Shown piece after piece: positions 1-11,140 of a DNA stretch of 64,000 nt (positions are counted from its first letter, which is position 1; every line of letters starts with the position of its first letter). Made by a program: the position numbers and the translations under genes. Under the pieces are notes generated by a model. The model had not been told where the DNA came from. It worked only from the letters and a program-made list of their open reading frames with translations, and did not search any database. This DNA is from Undaria pinnatifida (Eukaryota; Sar; Phaeophyceae; Laminariales; Alariaceae), in assembly GCA_012845835.1 (NCBI GenBank), contig JABAKD010000011.1, positions 11,723,865-11,787,864 on the forward strand, in the 5' to 3' direction.

Positions 1-1397
1 GATCATTATCAAAATCATAAACACGCTCCAGCTGTGAGATCGAAGATTTCGTCGAAAGTCGTCTTTGCTAAAGCTGTGTGTGATACTCCGATCGCGCGTA
101 GTACCAGGTGTGTGCCCTCGTTAAGGATATAGGTCGGCGACTCCCCCAATAACTACTGTAGCTTGTACCAGGGTCAACAGGGTTATGTTAACTGTTATCG
201 CAGCTCGCCACACAGCGGGATTAAAACCCGGTCCCCGGCTGACCCATTCTCGAACCTACGGTACAAACGCCACGAATTGATTAATTTCATACTCAGTCGA
301 ATCAACCTCCAAGGGAGATGGTATCACTATAATGCAAATCGCCGTTCGTAAGGAGGTCGACGTATTTCCAGAGTAAGAGCACACCGCTGCAGCTTTCGTT
401 TTTTTCTGTTAAGAGTGATTTGCTTTCGACGTACCAAAGCCCGCTTCGACTTTGGTTTTCGTGCTGGAGGGTGGTCACAGCTTTCGACGTAACGAAAGCC
501 CTCCTTGACTTTTTGTATGTGCTCGAGAGGGATTCGCTTTTGCAAGAGAGTGATCGCTTTTCGACATAAAACAAAACCCGCCGTAGCTTGCGTTTGTGCT
601 CGAGAGTGATCAGTTACCGACGCAACAAAGTGTATTCCCAACGCTTTCGATCTAAAAAATAGATCCTACGGACCTTAAATCCCGGGGCCTTCATCTGGCA
701 GGTCAGGCAAAATAAGTTTAAGATTGGCGTGGATATCTACCACTTGAGCCTGGAATGCGATTGAGATTTGTCCGCAAGGGCGGGCTAATTACTACCTGGT
801 AGGGTGTTTCTTCCCGCCATAATCCATGGGCTCATTATGTGCTCTTTTGCAGATGAAGACCGCCCATACCGCTACCTCAATTGCTGCTAACAAACTGGGA
901 CTCCTACAGCTTGTACCACTGCCGTGACTGTTTTTACGGGCCAGGGCCTGCTACAGCCTAACTTAAAGAGTAATAGTTTAAGCATTATACACCAATATCG
1001 ACACCGAGGCTCGTAACCTTTCTCTGGCGACACTTAACGTCTTGAGCAAAAAACTGATTCGAAATCGGGCGCCTTCCAGTTGACGAAACAGCTGCTGCAT
1101 GAGTCTAAATCGGGCAGTTATATTGTACTAAGCACAACACGTACGTAATAGGCAGGTACATCGTATGGCCTCAATCTACTTCAACGTTAGTGATCAGAGT
1201 TTTACAAGCCGATACCTCTCGACAAGGCACACTTTTGGAGCCGATCGCACATCACGACCCTCTCCATGTACAAACCGCAGAATGTGATAATCTACCGCCC
1301 TTTCCAATCAGCCTACCTCGACCCCCATCAGAAAATGGTATGAACTCCAACAGAATACACCTTAATCGCCACCCACCTCGCACTATAACCCGTGCTA

Positions 1398-1565
1398 CGA
1401 TCGGGGTACAAACACCTCTTTTCGGCCAAACGATCGGAGTACGAACAGTACCTCTTTTTGGCCAAACGATCGGAAGGCATACACATTATATCTTTTCGGA
1501 CAAACGGAGGACAAACAGTACCTCTTTTCGGCCAAACAACCGGAGTAAAAAAAGTACATATTTTC
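1398..1565. repeat. 35-bp minisatellite, block 1
   Basis: About five tandem copies of a unit built on 'ttttcggccaaacgatcgga' followed by 'gtacaaacagtacctc'. The same unit recurs in block 2 on the far side of the palindrome, so both blocks come from one ancestral array. Confidence 0.85.
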
Positions 1566-1566
1566 G

Positions 1567-1645
1567 GTTGGTTATATAACACTACCCACTGACCCACGTA
1601 GTCACGTGACTACGTGGGCCAGTGGGTAGGTGGTATATAACCAAC
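1567..1645. repeat. 79-bp near-perfect palindrome
   Basis: Two arms of about 38 bases mirror each other around the centre 'gtcac|gtgac' at 1605/1606 with few mismatches and almost no spacer. The arms begin with 'gttggttatata' and its complement. The sequence could fold into a hairpin or cruciform. It may be an inverted-repeat transposon core or a fold-back insertion that split the surrounding minisatellite. Confidence 0.85.
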
Positions 1646-1804
1646 AATATATGTTTGCGAGTCCGCCAATTGACTCTCACTGACTTCGTATCAGGGATCT
1701 CCGGGGCTCTCGCCCCTCGCCACGCACTACCGTCGTACTCAGGAGCAAACTACCATAACCATTCACGTCTCCAGCGCGCACGCTCGCAGGATATGGCGAT
1801 AACA

Positions 1805-1905
1805 ACATTTTCGGCCAAACGATCGGAGTACAAACAGTACCTCTTTTCGACCAAACGATCGGAGCACAAAAAAACTTACTTTCGGCCATACGATCGGAGT
1901 AGCAT
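1805..1905. repeat. 35-bp minisatellite, block 2
   Basis: Three further copies of the 'ttttcggccaaacgatcgga' unit found at 1398-1565, in the same orientation, beyond the palindrome. Confidence 0.8.
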
Positions 1906-2095
1906 TTTGCAGCCAAGCATGATGTTCGCCTTTGCAGCATCCGCGTGAGTCCTATATGTTCGAAGAGTGTTGCATCTGTAAAAACGAGGGGGCCGGTGTA
2001 TCACGCAGCTTGCAGCGATGAGCATCGACCCTCAAAATTTTGATCGAATCCATGGCTGACGTATTTAAAATGGTTTAATAAAGTATTCATGACTC

Positions 2096-2155
2096 ATGGA
2101 AACTAGTGCTGATACCCCTGCTCCTGCGAGGGCCACAGTGGATGTTCCTGCCGTG
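2096..2155 (+). CDS. Tentative first exon of the glycosyltransferase
   Basis: ATG at 2096 opens 20 codons ending at a GT donor in phase 0, which suits the next exon. The peptide is Ala/Pro/Thr-rich and has no membrane anchor. Only position and phase support it. Confidence 0.25.
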
Positions 2156-5100
2156 GTGACTAGAGCCTATGCCACCGCAGGGTCTGCTCAACTATTAATA
2201 ACAATCTACTCAATATCAATATCGTTTGCATGTCATGTGCATTTTATCATATCGTTTAATCATGCGCCTATTAATAGCAGTGCACGGGGTTGTTCGTCGG
2301 GGTTGCGCTTTTTGTGTTTTATGTAGTAAAAAAGACGTTTCGGTAGAGGTATGGAACTCCTGAAATTCAGAGGCTCACGTTTGTTTTTGGATGCACCTCC
2401 TACCGTGCCGTGAGTCACAGACAGCCAAGTAACTCAGAACTTTTGACCTGGCCGCGCCGCCGTTCGTACCGCCTCACGGCCGCAGGAACTCCCTCAGCAC
2501 GCCGAACCGGACTGGGCAAACACCAGGGCAGAAGATTACGCCTGCTCGAAGCCTAGACCTGTTGGTACTACATCCGGCCGCCATGCGTCGAATAAGTCGG
2601 ATCCCGATATTGCGACATGCCCCCCGTTTAAGAATCCCGCCTCACCTCTTGCCATGGGCACAAAGGATCCGACCGCAGCTACTACAGGTGTTGTAGGCAT
2701 CACCGCCGTTACGGCTGTAGCGAAGGAAGAAGATGAAGGAGACAATACCCACGAACCGAATACGAGCAGAAGCGAGGACTACGACTGTGTTACGCTTGCC
2801 ATCACCACCTGCAAGCGGCTCCACGGCTTTCTGGGGGCAGTCAATGGCTTGCAGGCAAGTTGAACATGCGTATCACGCCGAAAATAACCCCCCAGTTAGT
2901 TGACAATGCATTGACGGCCGACGTAATATTTTTTACATAACAACACCTGGTACTTGTTAAGGTATGCTCCACGGCTTTCTGGGGGCAGTCAATGGCTTGC
3001 AGGCAAGTTGAACATGCGTATCACGCCGAAAATAACCCCCCAGTTAGTTGACAACGCATTGACGGCCGACGTAATATTTTTTACATGACAACACCTGGTA
3101 CTTGTTAAGGTATGCGGCGCTATTGATAGTGCCGTTTCCTGCCGTAGCCTGGGGTTCCACCACGAAGGGCGTGTTTATTCACCACAAAAATCCCGATAAA
3201 TCACACAATATGGCATACCTAAAGAAATTCTAAAGTGTCTATTGGCCCATGTGGGACGTGTTTAACGATAAAAAGATTGACGAGTGCGACTTTATGTAGA
3301 GGCTAGGAAGAGTGCGTCGCAATGTATAAAAGTGTCAAACCAATTTAGGCGCGTGCGGCACACTCCGTACATTGTTGCAGCTCCGACACACACTCTATCC
3401 CGTCTGCTCGGATTTCTTGGTTCGGCCGATGCCGTAAAGGTCAACTATTTTCGACGTGTTCCCCTTTGGAGCCACGAACAAGGAGTTAATGGAGTTGTAT
3501 GCTGACAGCACAGATGCAAGCGTGCGGATGGTGGAGGTAAAAGGATACCGCGATAACGTGACCCGCGGATACAGTAAGCGAACATTCCCCCCCCAGGTGG
3601 CTGCTCTCAATTGCGGAGCACTGTCAACCTTGTGGTTCCAGCTCGACCAACGTGACTACGTACCACGTCTCATCTGGAGTTGCGCCAAAAACAAAAATAC
3701 AGACACTGATCCTAGCCTCAAACGCGTGAAGGGGAAACAAGCTAGAACTCTCATACCCCCCCCCCCCCCGTCCGTCCGTCTCCCCCGTCCCCCCTCGGGA
3801 CATTATTTGTATCTCAGGCATTGCTTGGCCCTCTCCCAAACTCGGACGATAGTAGCAACTCTGCCACCTTCGGGGCACAGGAGGTCCTCACCACTAGGCC
3901 GCGGGTGTGTCGAGTCCTTGTCGTTGACGATGGGAGCTCTTTGGAAGACCGTACGGCCATGATGGAGGCGTTTCCCCGCTTCACGTACGTCTTCAAGGGA
4001 GCCGGAGACACAAAAGGTGGGAAAAGGGCAGCGTCGGTACGAAGTGTTTCCGGGTCCCCAACCCCATGTTTCCACGTGACCTTCACTTTCGCCAAATGAA
4101 TCTCCTCACTTATCGGTCCGCACGTGCTTCATGCATATCCCTTAGCACTGCGGACACTATCCCACCCTAATTGAAAGGAACGTCTCCAAAAACGTAGGTG
4201 CAGTTTCAGAGGGTTAACAGCAGCGATATCTTAATGAGAGCGAGGTCTACGCGTAGAGGTACATGTACCAGGTATGTACATATGTATATACATACAAGCT
4301 TACCCTTCGGGATGTGATTGGCTATCCGGGGGGTGTCGCAAGTAGAAAAGAAGGGGGGGGGGGGGGGGGGGGGAATGAAAATCAAAGAAGAAAAAAAAAT
4401 CCATCAGGCTTCGTAGTAACCCGGCAAGCAACACCGACCGACGCAGACGAGTTTATTGTATACCCGGTATGTATATGTACGGGGACTATTGGCATCGACA
4501 GTTTCAGGTTAGCTGGTTGGACGTTTGGAGTGTTCGACCGTGGTTCCGTGGTGGGTAAATGCTTCCTTTCGCTCGCCCTTCGTGATCATCGTACAGGACA
4601 CGCGGGTTCGATGAACCTCATTTTGTCCCTCACCAAGACGCGGTACCTGCTTTATGCCGAAGACGACTGGTGGGCGCTGCGTGACAGAAAAATGCCTTCC
4701 ACGCTTGGCACGGAAAATTTCCTGTGGCGGGCCATGGACGTGCTCAGAAATTCTGCCGAACGAGTATCACAGGCGAGCAACGGTGCTACTATATAGGACA
4801 CCGGTCTTTTTAAAGAACGTCAAGTCCTCTTTTGGTCTAAATACAATTAATTTTAGAGTAAGAGGGCGTGTAATCAATATGTCAAATCGAAGGAATCCCG
4901 TTTTTCGGCCTTATTCTCACATGATAGTTTTTAGCGTATAGTATTGGGGCGGTCAGTCAAGCGGTCAAACGGCCTTTTCCTAACTTTTTGTCAGTAACGT
5001 ACCAGTTTTGATGAAGGGGGGTGGGTCAGTCATGGGGGCAAACCGCGATCTTCTCGACATTTTTGGCCTCAACCTACTAGTTTTAATGTAGGGGCGGTCA

Positions 5101-7583
5101 GTCAAGGCGCCAAACCGCGGGTTCCTACTTTTTCGCCTTATCATACTAGTTTTGGTGTAGGGGGTCGGTCAGTCCAGGGGGCAAACTACCGTCTCCTACT
5201 TTTCGGTCAGTAGTATACTAGCTTTAATCAATGGAGGCGGGTCAAACAACGGTCTCATGGCACTTTTGCAGGCGAGCGTCAAGGCACTTTGCGAACCATT
5301 TCGGGCTTGGTTGTAGAAACTACATCCACGCAAAATGTTTGTTTTGCTCTGCCGTCAAGCAGGACGTTGTATGATGTATCGATACGTGTGAGGTTCACCG
5401 CAGGTGTAGTCTGTGGAAAAACTAAACGCACACCTGAGCTGTGAGATCCAAGGTCTCGTTGAAACTCGTGTTTGCAAGCTGCGGATGACGCTTCAATCGT
5501 ACCTGCTGTACGGGGGGTGCATATCCTTATGAACCATTAACATATGTATCTGCCGAAGATATAATCTCTCTCTATATGTGCTAGCTACCTTCACCGAGCA
5601 AGTATCATACCAGCGTGGTGTATGACAAATATTTCTTGAAATACAATAAGTCAGATTTCGCTTAGCCCCCGTCACGCCCCCCCCCGCCCCCGTCAGGTTC
5701 TAATCAACGACCAATCGTCGCTAAGCTGCTCCTGGGGTGAACCAGACGACCCATGCCCTTATGCGGGACACCATGCGGGACATCGCGCGATGCATAGTAA
5801 CCCCTTGCGGCGGTCGCGCTTCACCAACGCTCCACCCCAGAGGCACGCCACCGCAGCTCCCGACACCCACGTAGGAGGCGCAGTCGGTCAGTCAAGCCAT
5901 CAGAACTGCTCCTCCGGCACCACCGCGAGCCTCAAGACACATCCAGGAAGAGAACATGATCCGGGTGACGGCTGCTCGATTGTGCGTGGTTCTACAGTTC
6001 TTCAAGAATCGGATATGTTTGTGATGGGTGGCGGTGGTGGTGGTGGCAGTGGTGTTGGTGGCGGTCATGATGTTGGTGCTGGTGCTGGTGTTGGTGGTGT
6101 TGGTGGTGTTGGTGTTGGTGTTGGTGCTGGTGTTGGTATTTGTGATGGTGGTGATGGTGATGGTGTTGGTGTTGGTGTTGGTGGTGGTGTTGGTGGTGGT
6201 GGCGGTGGTGGTGGTGGTAGTGGTAGTGGTAGTGGTGGTGGTGGTGGTGGTAGGTGTGGTGGCAGTGATGGTGGAAATGCAGTACCTCAAGAATCAGATG
6301 CCTCAGGGATTGGTGGCAGTGGCACAGCGGTGGAATACCGGCTACATGAGTTCGGACTGACAGACCCGTCGCTCGACCTCAGCCACTGGCCTGGGTTCTC
6401 TTTGAATCCAGGGCTGTGGGACCTGGCCAGGCTCGGCGACATCTATCGATTGAAGTTCGACCGACCGTTCCGGTTCGATCCGGCGGACATCAGGTGAGCT
6501 TCCGCACCTTTCAAGGAAAATCAACGGACACTAGTCTCGTAGAGGACACTGCCATAAAGCACAACCGCTGCAAAAGGTTCGCTCGTAGACTGCAGACAAT
6601 GTTCGATGACCCGACAACTGCCTTGCTTGCTCCCAGGCTGCTGACCAACGGCGCATCCTCTCCTTCTATGCTTGCTTTGGAAACGCACATGATGAAGGTT
6701 ACGCTGTGACAGGCCCACCCTCTTGTGCTTCCCCGTATGTCCGTCTCCTTCTACGCGTGATATTGAAACCCAGATGATGAATGTCAAGCTTTCACAAGAC
6801 CACTCTCACACGCCTCCATTTCCGTCTCCTGCTATGAGTGCTCTTCAAACCCCCACATGCTGCAGGTCGAGGAAGGTTTTGACTCGGTCTACCCTTGCCC
6901 ACCTCTTGCCGATAACGTCCTTTAGAATAAATTAGACTATATACTGTAGTCCACTGGGTTATTGGTTGGAAGTTAGTCAATTGCCAACCCGAACTAAGGT
7001 AAATCACGCTTTCAAATGCCGCTCGTTGTGTCTCCTTCCACTCGCCAACGTTGCGCCTTGATTGTGCTTGATCTGGTCGCACAGATTCGAGCAAACCACG
7101 TCCATAGACGATCTGTCTCACACTCCTGCCTGTATACCTATATACCAGGGTGTTTTGTTGTAGCTTCATTTGCCGTACGACAGAGTGCGGTGCGAAATTC
7201 ATTATGAACGCCATCTATGGCACAATGCACCGAATACTATTATACCACCCTCCCCCAATCAATTCTCCTTCCCCGCGTTTCAGTCGTCAACTTTTGCTTT
7301 GGTTTTTGTTTTACGTCTTTTTTCCTTTCTTTCTTTCTATCTACGTTTCTTTCGTTCTTTCTTTCTTTCTTTCTTTATACTTTCCCATTTTTTCCAATAT
7401 CTAACGTTCGTTGTGCCTTTATCGTGCTCCATCTGATCGTCCAGATTCGAGCAAACCGCATCGATGGATCTTTTCGACGCGGGCGCCGTCATTGCACATC
7501 TGCCAGACGTCACGTTTCGACACGTCGGGGCAGGGCAATCGGCTTATGAGGCGAACGACATGCGTAGACCCTGGGACACCTAG
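2096..7583 (+). CDS. GT-A-fold glycosyltransferase, about 560-580 codons, multi-exon
   Basis: Likely exons: 2096-2155 (tentative start), 2486-2854, 3818-4016, 4597-4772, 5697-6493, 7445-7583. All junctions agree in phase. Joined in order they give a nucleotide-sugar transferase layout: ITTCKRLHGFL at the first strand, VLVVDDGSSLEDR, then KGHAGSMNL completed across an intron, YAEDDW as the acidic metal/sugar-binding motif, VLINDQSS, HEFG, WPGFSLNPGLWDL and the closing HVGAGQSAYEAN...RPWD before the stop. Family knowledge says DDGS and EDD-type motifs bind the sugar nucleotide and metal. The acceptor and sugar cannot be read. No signal anchor was found, so the true first exon may be missing. 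Two of the introns use GC donors. A glycine-rich insertion of about 80 residues is unusual inside a catalytic domain. Confidence 0.75.
2486..2854 (+). CDS. Glycosyltransferase exon with N-terminal strand
   Basis: 123 codons from an acceptor after 'ggccgcag' to a GC donor (CAG|GCAAGT). The first part is disordered (Pro, Thr, Asp and Glu rich). The end reads VTLAITTCKRLHGFLGAVNGLQ over its last 22 codons, of which the ITTCKRL core is typical of the first beta strand of a GT-A domain. The exon end and donor are duplicated directly downstream. Confidence 0.7.
2818..3113 (+). repeat. 148-bp near-identical tandem duplication across the exon end and GC donor
   Basis: Copy 1 (2818-2965) covers the last 37 bases of the exon, its GC donor and 111 bases of intron. 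Copy 2 (2966-3113) repeats it with only about two differences. An older, diverged copy of the same exon end lies at about 3398-3440 (RLLGFLGSADAVK against RLHGFLGAVNGLQ). Confidence 0.95.
3818..4016 (+). CDS. Glycosyltransferase exon with DDGSS motif
   Basis: Starts after 'gtatctcag' in phase 0 and ends in phase 1 at AAAG|GTGGGA. It encodes VCRVLVVDDGSSLEDR followed by FPRFTYVFKG. The DDGS acidic loop is the nucleotide-sugar binding signature of GT-A enzymes. A mixed cytosine tract at about 3758-3794 precedes the acceptor. Confidence 0.8.
4597..4772 (+). CDS. Glycosyltransferase exon with EDDW motif
   Basis: Begins after 'catcgtacag' with two bases completing a Gly codon, giving GHAGSMNLILSLTKTRYLL and then YAEDDWW. 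It ends ...NSAERVSQ at CAG|GCGAGC. A GC donor is assumed because the next exon starts VLINDQSS and the joined VSQVLIND reads as a continuous conserved segment. Confidence 0.75.
5697..6493 (+). CDS. Glycosyltransferase exon with glycine-rich expansion
   Basis: Starts after a cytosine-rich tract and 'cgtcag', phase 0, with VLINDQSSLSCSWGEPDD. It ends ...FRFDPADI plus two bases at CAG|GTGAGC. The core motifs HEFG and WPGFSLNPGLWDL lie near the 3' end. Between them lies a low-complexity run, mainly Gly and Val codons built from GGT/GTT triplets (about 6020-6260). Confidence 0.8.
6020..6260 (+). repeat. In-frame GGT/GTT trinucleotide expansion
   Basis: About 80 codons of glycine with interspersed valine, serine, alanine and aspartate inside the glycosyltransferase exon. 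The threonine-rich ORF on the other strand is the shadow of this repeat. Confidence 0.9.
7036..7095 (+). pseudogene. Ghost copy of glycosyltransferase terminal exon 5' end and acceptor
   Basis: Matches 7403-7465: a 'cgttg.gcctt' tract, then 'cacag|attcgagcaaacc' against 'ccag|attcgagcaaaccg'. Frame is kept only for about ten codons. It is a decayed duplicate of the 3' splice site plus exon start. Confidence 0.75.
7310..7380. repeat. (TTTC)n microsatellite
   Basis: Imperfect tetranucleotide run of 'tttc' inside the last intron of the glycosyltransferase, upstream of the terminal exon acceptor. Confidence 0.8.
7445..7583 (+). CDS. Glycosyltransferase terminal exon
   Basis: Starts after 'gatcgtccag' with one base completing the split Arg codon (phase 2), giving FEQTASMDLFDAGAVIAHLP. 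Next come VTFRHVGAGQSAYEAN and MRRPWDT before TAG at 7581. The AG...LP...F.H.G...SAY..N pattern is a common C-terminal end of this glycosyltransferase type. Decayed copies of this exon lie on both sides (about 7036-7095 and 7690-7775). Confidence 0.8.
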
Positions 7584-9000
7584 TGTGTCAATGCTCGGTT
7601 GTCGCAGATATATTTCTGTAAAGTTTTAGCATGTTCGAAGCACACGTTTACAATATAATATGGGGTTTGTTGTGGAGATTAAATTGCGTGTGTATGCCAG
7701 TCTCAGAAGCTGTCGGATGTCGTGTTAAGACAGGTTGGGGAAGGGCAATTGGAATAGAAGGCGAACGACATGCAACGTGTACACCTTGATGTGTCAGTAT
7801 TCGCTATTTACTTTGTGCATGTATTGTCGTAGAGTGTTTTTTATTCCGTGAGGCGTTAACAGATGTTATGCAGTAGGTCGGAGTTGTGGTGCGGATAATC
7901 CGGGACATATTCACGAAAAACAGATACGGGTATTAAAAGACCGTGCGGCGACAATTGTCTGAGGTGCGGGAAGGCCGGTGCCGAAACCCCGAACCCCACT
8001 TTTTCGCTCGACTCGGTGTTCCCTCGCATGAACGGCGGGCGTTCTGGCCCGTTCCCTATCGCAGAGGATTCAGCGGGCTTAGCTACCCCGCCCACAACCT
8101 CAGGCGTGGGTATAGGGCAGAAACACCCTCCGGCGGGCACTCAAGTGCCGCCCACCCGAGACCCGTTTTTGAGTTCGTCTGGAGTGTCTGCAGGCTCTCC
8201 TTCGAACACGGGGCACTAGTAGCTCCTTGTCTAGAGTGCCAACAGGAAGGAGGGACATGACCAAATTCACGATCAAAAGACAACGGGCATGCGTGGGGCT
8301 GTTTTCGCTACATGAAAAGTGGGTGAGAGGTTCTGTTCAACTCTCGAGTTTGTTGGTTTTTCTTAAGTTGTGGCTGGAATAAATGAAGGGTGGCATGTGC
8401 TTCCATCGGCAAATTTCCAGGTGTCTGCATATTTTGCCTATTATTTTCATGTTATTAATGGTAAGGACATACATTACTACTATTAATAATACTACGGTAG
8501 ATTCTAGAGATGGACGCCGTTGACCTCTAGGCTACTGTAGGGGGGTCACTTTTGGGGCCTTTTTTTCGCAGTGAGTCGGGGTCACTCGCGCGAGCTGACC
8601 CCTTGCTCCGTTACGGGTTCTAGATCTGTCGTGCTGTTTTAATTCTTGCTGAATGAATCCGCAACGGAATGGTAAGCTTCTCTGCGCCAAAATTGAACGC
8701 ACAACAGCGTCTTTTGTGTCGGTGAGGGACGGAGTCACCCGTGCGAGTGCGGCTCCAATCCGGTCGCGGAAATGGGGATACTAACATCCCTCCTATCATT
8801 TTTTTTCTGAGGTTCCTCTCTTTAGGAGCTCTATACCCTACAGCAGTATGACACCGAGAGAAGCATTCGAAGAAACTGAAAGCCGGACCCGGTGAGCAAA
8901 TCCATGTATGTGGCGGCCTAGGTATACAAAAATATATACCAGGTAGTTTATATCAGTTGCAAAATAAGAATGACATTCCGACGATTTTCTTAATAGGCCA

Positions 9001-9097
9001 TTGACAACGCCTTTTGTTACAACAGGAAACCCTTTTTGGGGACAAGTTTACTTGAAGTCAGTATCATAGGGAGGGATTTGGGAGCTCTAAGGAGTTA
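9001..9097 (+). repeat. 95-bp dispersed repeat, copy 1
   Basis: Unit: 'ggaaacc', a T/G tract, 'tacttg.a.t..gtatagggaggga' and 'ggggctctaaaggggttaa'. Further copies at 10320-10415, 10415-10500 and 56888-56983. All are in the same orientation. Confidence 0.8.
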
Positions 9098-10319
9098 ATA
9101 TTATGAGCCTAGGCGCTGTTACAGACGCAGGCCACCCTTTGCAGGTCTCTGTACTATGCAGGTTCCACGTTAGTCACTCAATTGTGCTAAATAAGCTCTT
9201 GTATTAGTCCGGCATACGCCACGGATAGAACTGATCGTGTGCAATTCCTCGAAGCAAAAGCATCATCCCCTTTGCCTATGGGCACATGCCTTCAAAGGCA
9301 TGTGCAACCCCTTTTATGAAATTTCGAAATCTAAACCTTAAACATTGTTTGTCTCCCAGGGCAATACCATAACACTAGCCCACCCTGATGAGCCGCCTTG
9401 TTAGGCTCCCAGGGCAATACGATAGCACTAGCCCACCGTGATGAGCCGTATTAGCAGAAATATAGAAGATTCGGGGAAGCACCGGTCCACGGTCTAGAAC
9501 ATGACTCAAAGATGCGGCTCTTCAAAACCTACTCCCACACATCTACCCTGCGACGCTACGAAGCCTCCGGAAAATGCTCCAGCAGAAAACCACAAACGAA
9601 GAACGGAAGACAGGCTACACAACACCCCAACGAATGGCAGGATCACCAGGCGCGAGAGTTATCACTTTCCGACGATTAGCGAGGGGGATGGAGAACCAGA
9701 GGGAGTAGTTTTTAGGCTCCCGGGGATACCATAACATTGAAGAGCCCCGTCATTAAGAAAATGGTTTTGCCAAAAAGTGCTATAATATCTCTATCGTATC
9801 GCTCGTCTTAACCCCTTTGGAAACTCAGAGGGAAAATTGACGAAAAAAAAAATGATTACAGCGTCGATCGCACGAAACAAAGCGGGTTCCTGTTGCCGGT
9901 TTTGCTGGCGGCTGGCTAAAGGGTTTTGGTTTTAGTTTATGTTTAGAGTGGCAGTAGTCCATGAGTATTACGACACGCGCAGCAACGTACTACTGCTGTA
10001 GTACCCATGCTGCTGCGTTCTCAATCCAACCAATTCATAGTGAGGCCAAACCTTGCCGCACAAACATGTTGATTGTTCTCATGGCATTTTTTTTGCTGAT
10101 TCTTGTGTGCCCCATTAGGATTAATAGAGACGCACGCTACCAATAGTACGTATACAACAGAGGTGACCCTTTTTTTTTCCGAGACTCCCCACCCGAGGAG
10201 ATATATTCTACGATAACGCTCGCCAAAAGCCGACTTTTTTTGGGGGGGGGGGGATTGCTGCGAGTATACCCCATGGAAAATCGCATGGCCTATTAATAGC
10301 TCTTCCGGCGATTTTGGGT

Positions 10320-10500
10320 TAAAGCCTTGTCAGCACTGGAAACCGTTTTGGTTTTTGGGGACAGATGCTTGAAATTAGTATAGATAAGGAGATATCTTGG
10401 GGATCTAAAGGGGTTAACGCCTTTACAACTGGAAACCTGTTTTTGGTGACGTTACTTGGAATTGGTATAGGGAGGCGTTTGGGGGCTCTGAAGGGGTTAA
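10320..10500 (+). repeat. 95-bp dispersed repeat, two tandem copies
   Basis: Two head-to-tail copies of the unit at 9001-9097, each ending in 'aaggggttaa'. Confidence 0.8.
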
Positions 10501-11009
10501 GGAGCCCCGTCATTCCGAAACTGTTGCAGCCAGAAAAGTGATACCTCGTGTATATCGTACCACGTGCCTAGAGTAACATTTTCCCCTTGATTTTCTCTCT
10601 GGGAAAAGTGGTCGAGGTTGAAGGTCATCATGCTGCAAAATTGTCAGAAGGCAAGAAGAGAAAAAATACATTCACAGGCAGCGTTCATGTTAGGACAATA
10701 CCTGCCATCGTCTCATCACCCTTGGTGCAGCCTGGCGAGCCGTCACTCGAAGGATGATGACTGCTACACGACTGTGTCAAGGGCTAATGTCATGTTTCGA
10801 TTTGATCAGTTTTTCCTGATGGAGAGTTTTGTTGGTGCTAAGGCCAGTACACTATGACACATCCTACCGTGAAGGCGCATCGTTTTTTGTTAGCTCCTCA
10901 ATTAAGGACCTCTATATCATAGCTCAACCCAAAAAACGAAGCTGAGTGCGACTCTTCATGGCATTATACAGACGAAAAATAAAGACTACCTGATACCCTG
11001 ATATCCTGA

Positions 11010-11140
11010 TATCCTGAACCATGGTGCCCATTGCTTTAACATGGTGTCCATTGCTGTAATATGGTCCCCATTGTGGTCACATGGTGTCCACTGCTGTAAC
11101 AAGGTACCCGTTTTTGGTAACATGGTACCCAGTGCTAAGA
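11010..11140. repeat. About 22-bp minisatellite
   Basis: Five or six degenerate copies of 'catggtgtccattgctgtaa'. They give repetitive short ORFs on the opposite strand with no other coding sign. Confidence 0.8.

Larger units (their letters stand above)
1..2095. other. Left-edge repeat-rich region without a convincing gene
   Basis: No ORF here shows protein-like composition or splice-linked continuation. Positions 1-200 match a segment near 21345-21550 and, more weakly, 5425-5530, so they are a dispersed repeat. Positions 390-650 hold about three diverged copies of a roughly 70-bp unit around 'gctttcgacgta'. Positions 1398-1920 hold two blocks of a 35-bp minisatellite separated by a long palindrome. 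Short ORFs over these repeats are shadows. Confidence 0.6.

Noticed and set aside
5892-6290. Thr-rich minus-strand and Val-rich plus-strand ORFs
   Set aside because: Shadows of the GGT/GTT triplet run. Only the Gly frame joins flanking conserved glycosyltransferase motifs.
7943-8260. Pro/Gly-rich ORFs first considered as the glycosyltransferase C terminus
   Set aside because: The exon at 7445-7583 gives the expected conserved ending with correct phase and a stop, so these are downstream of the gene.
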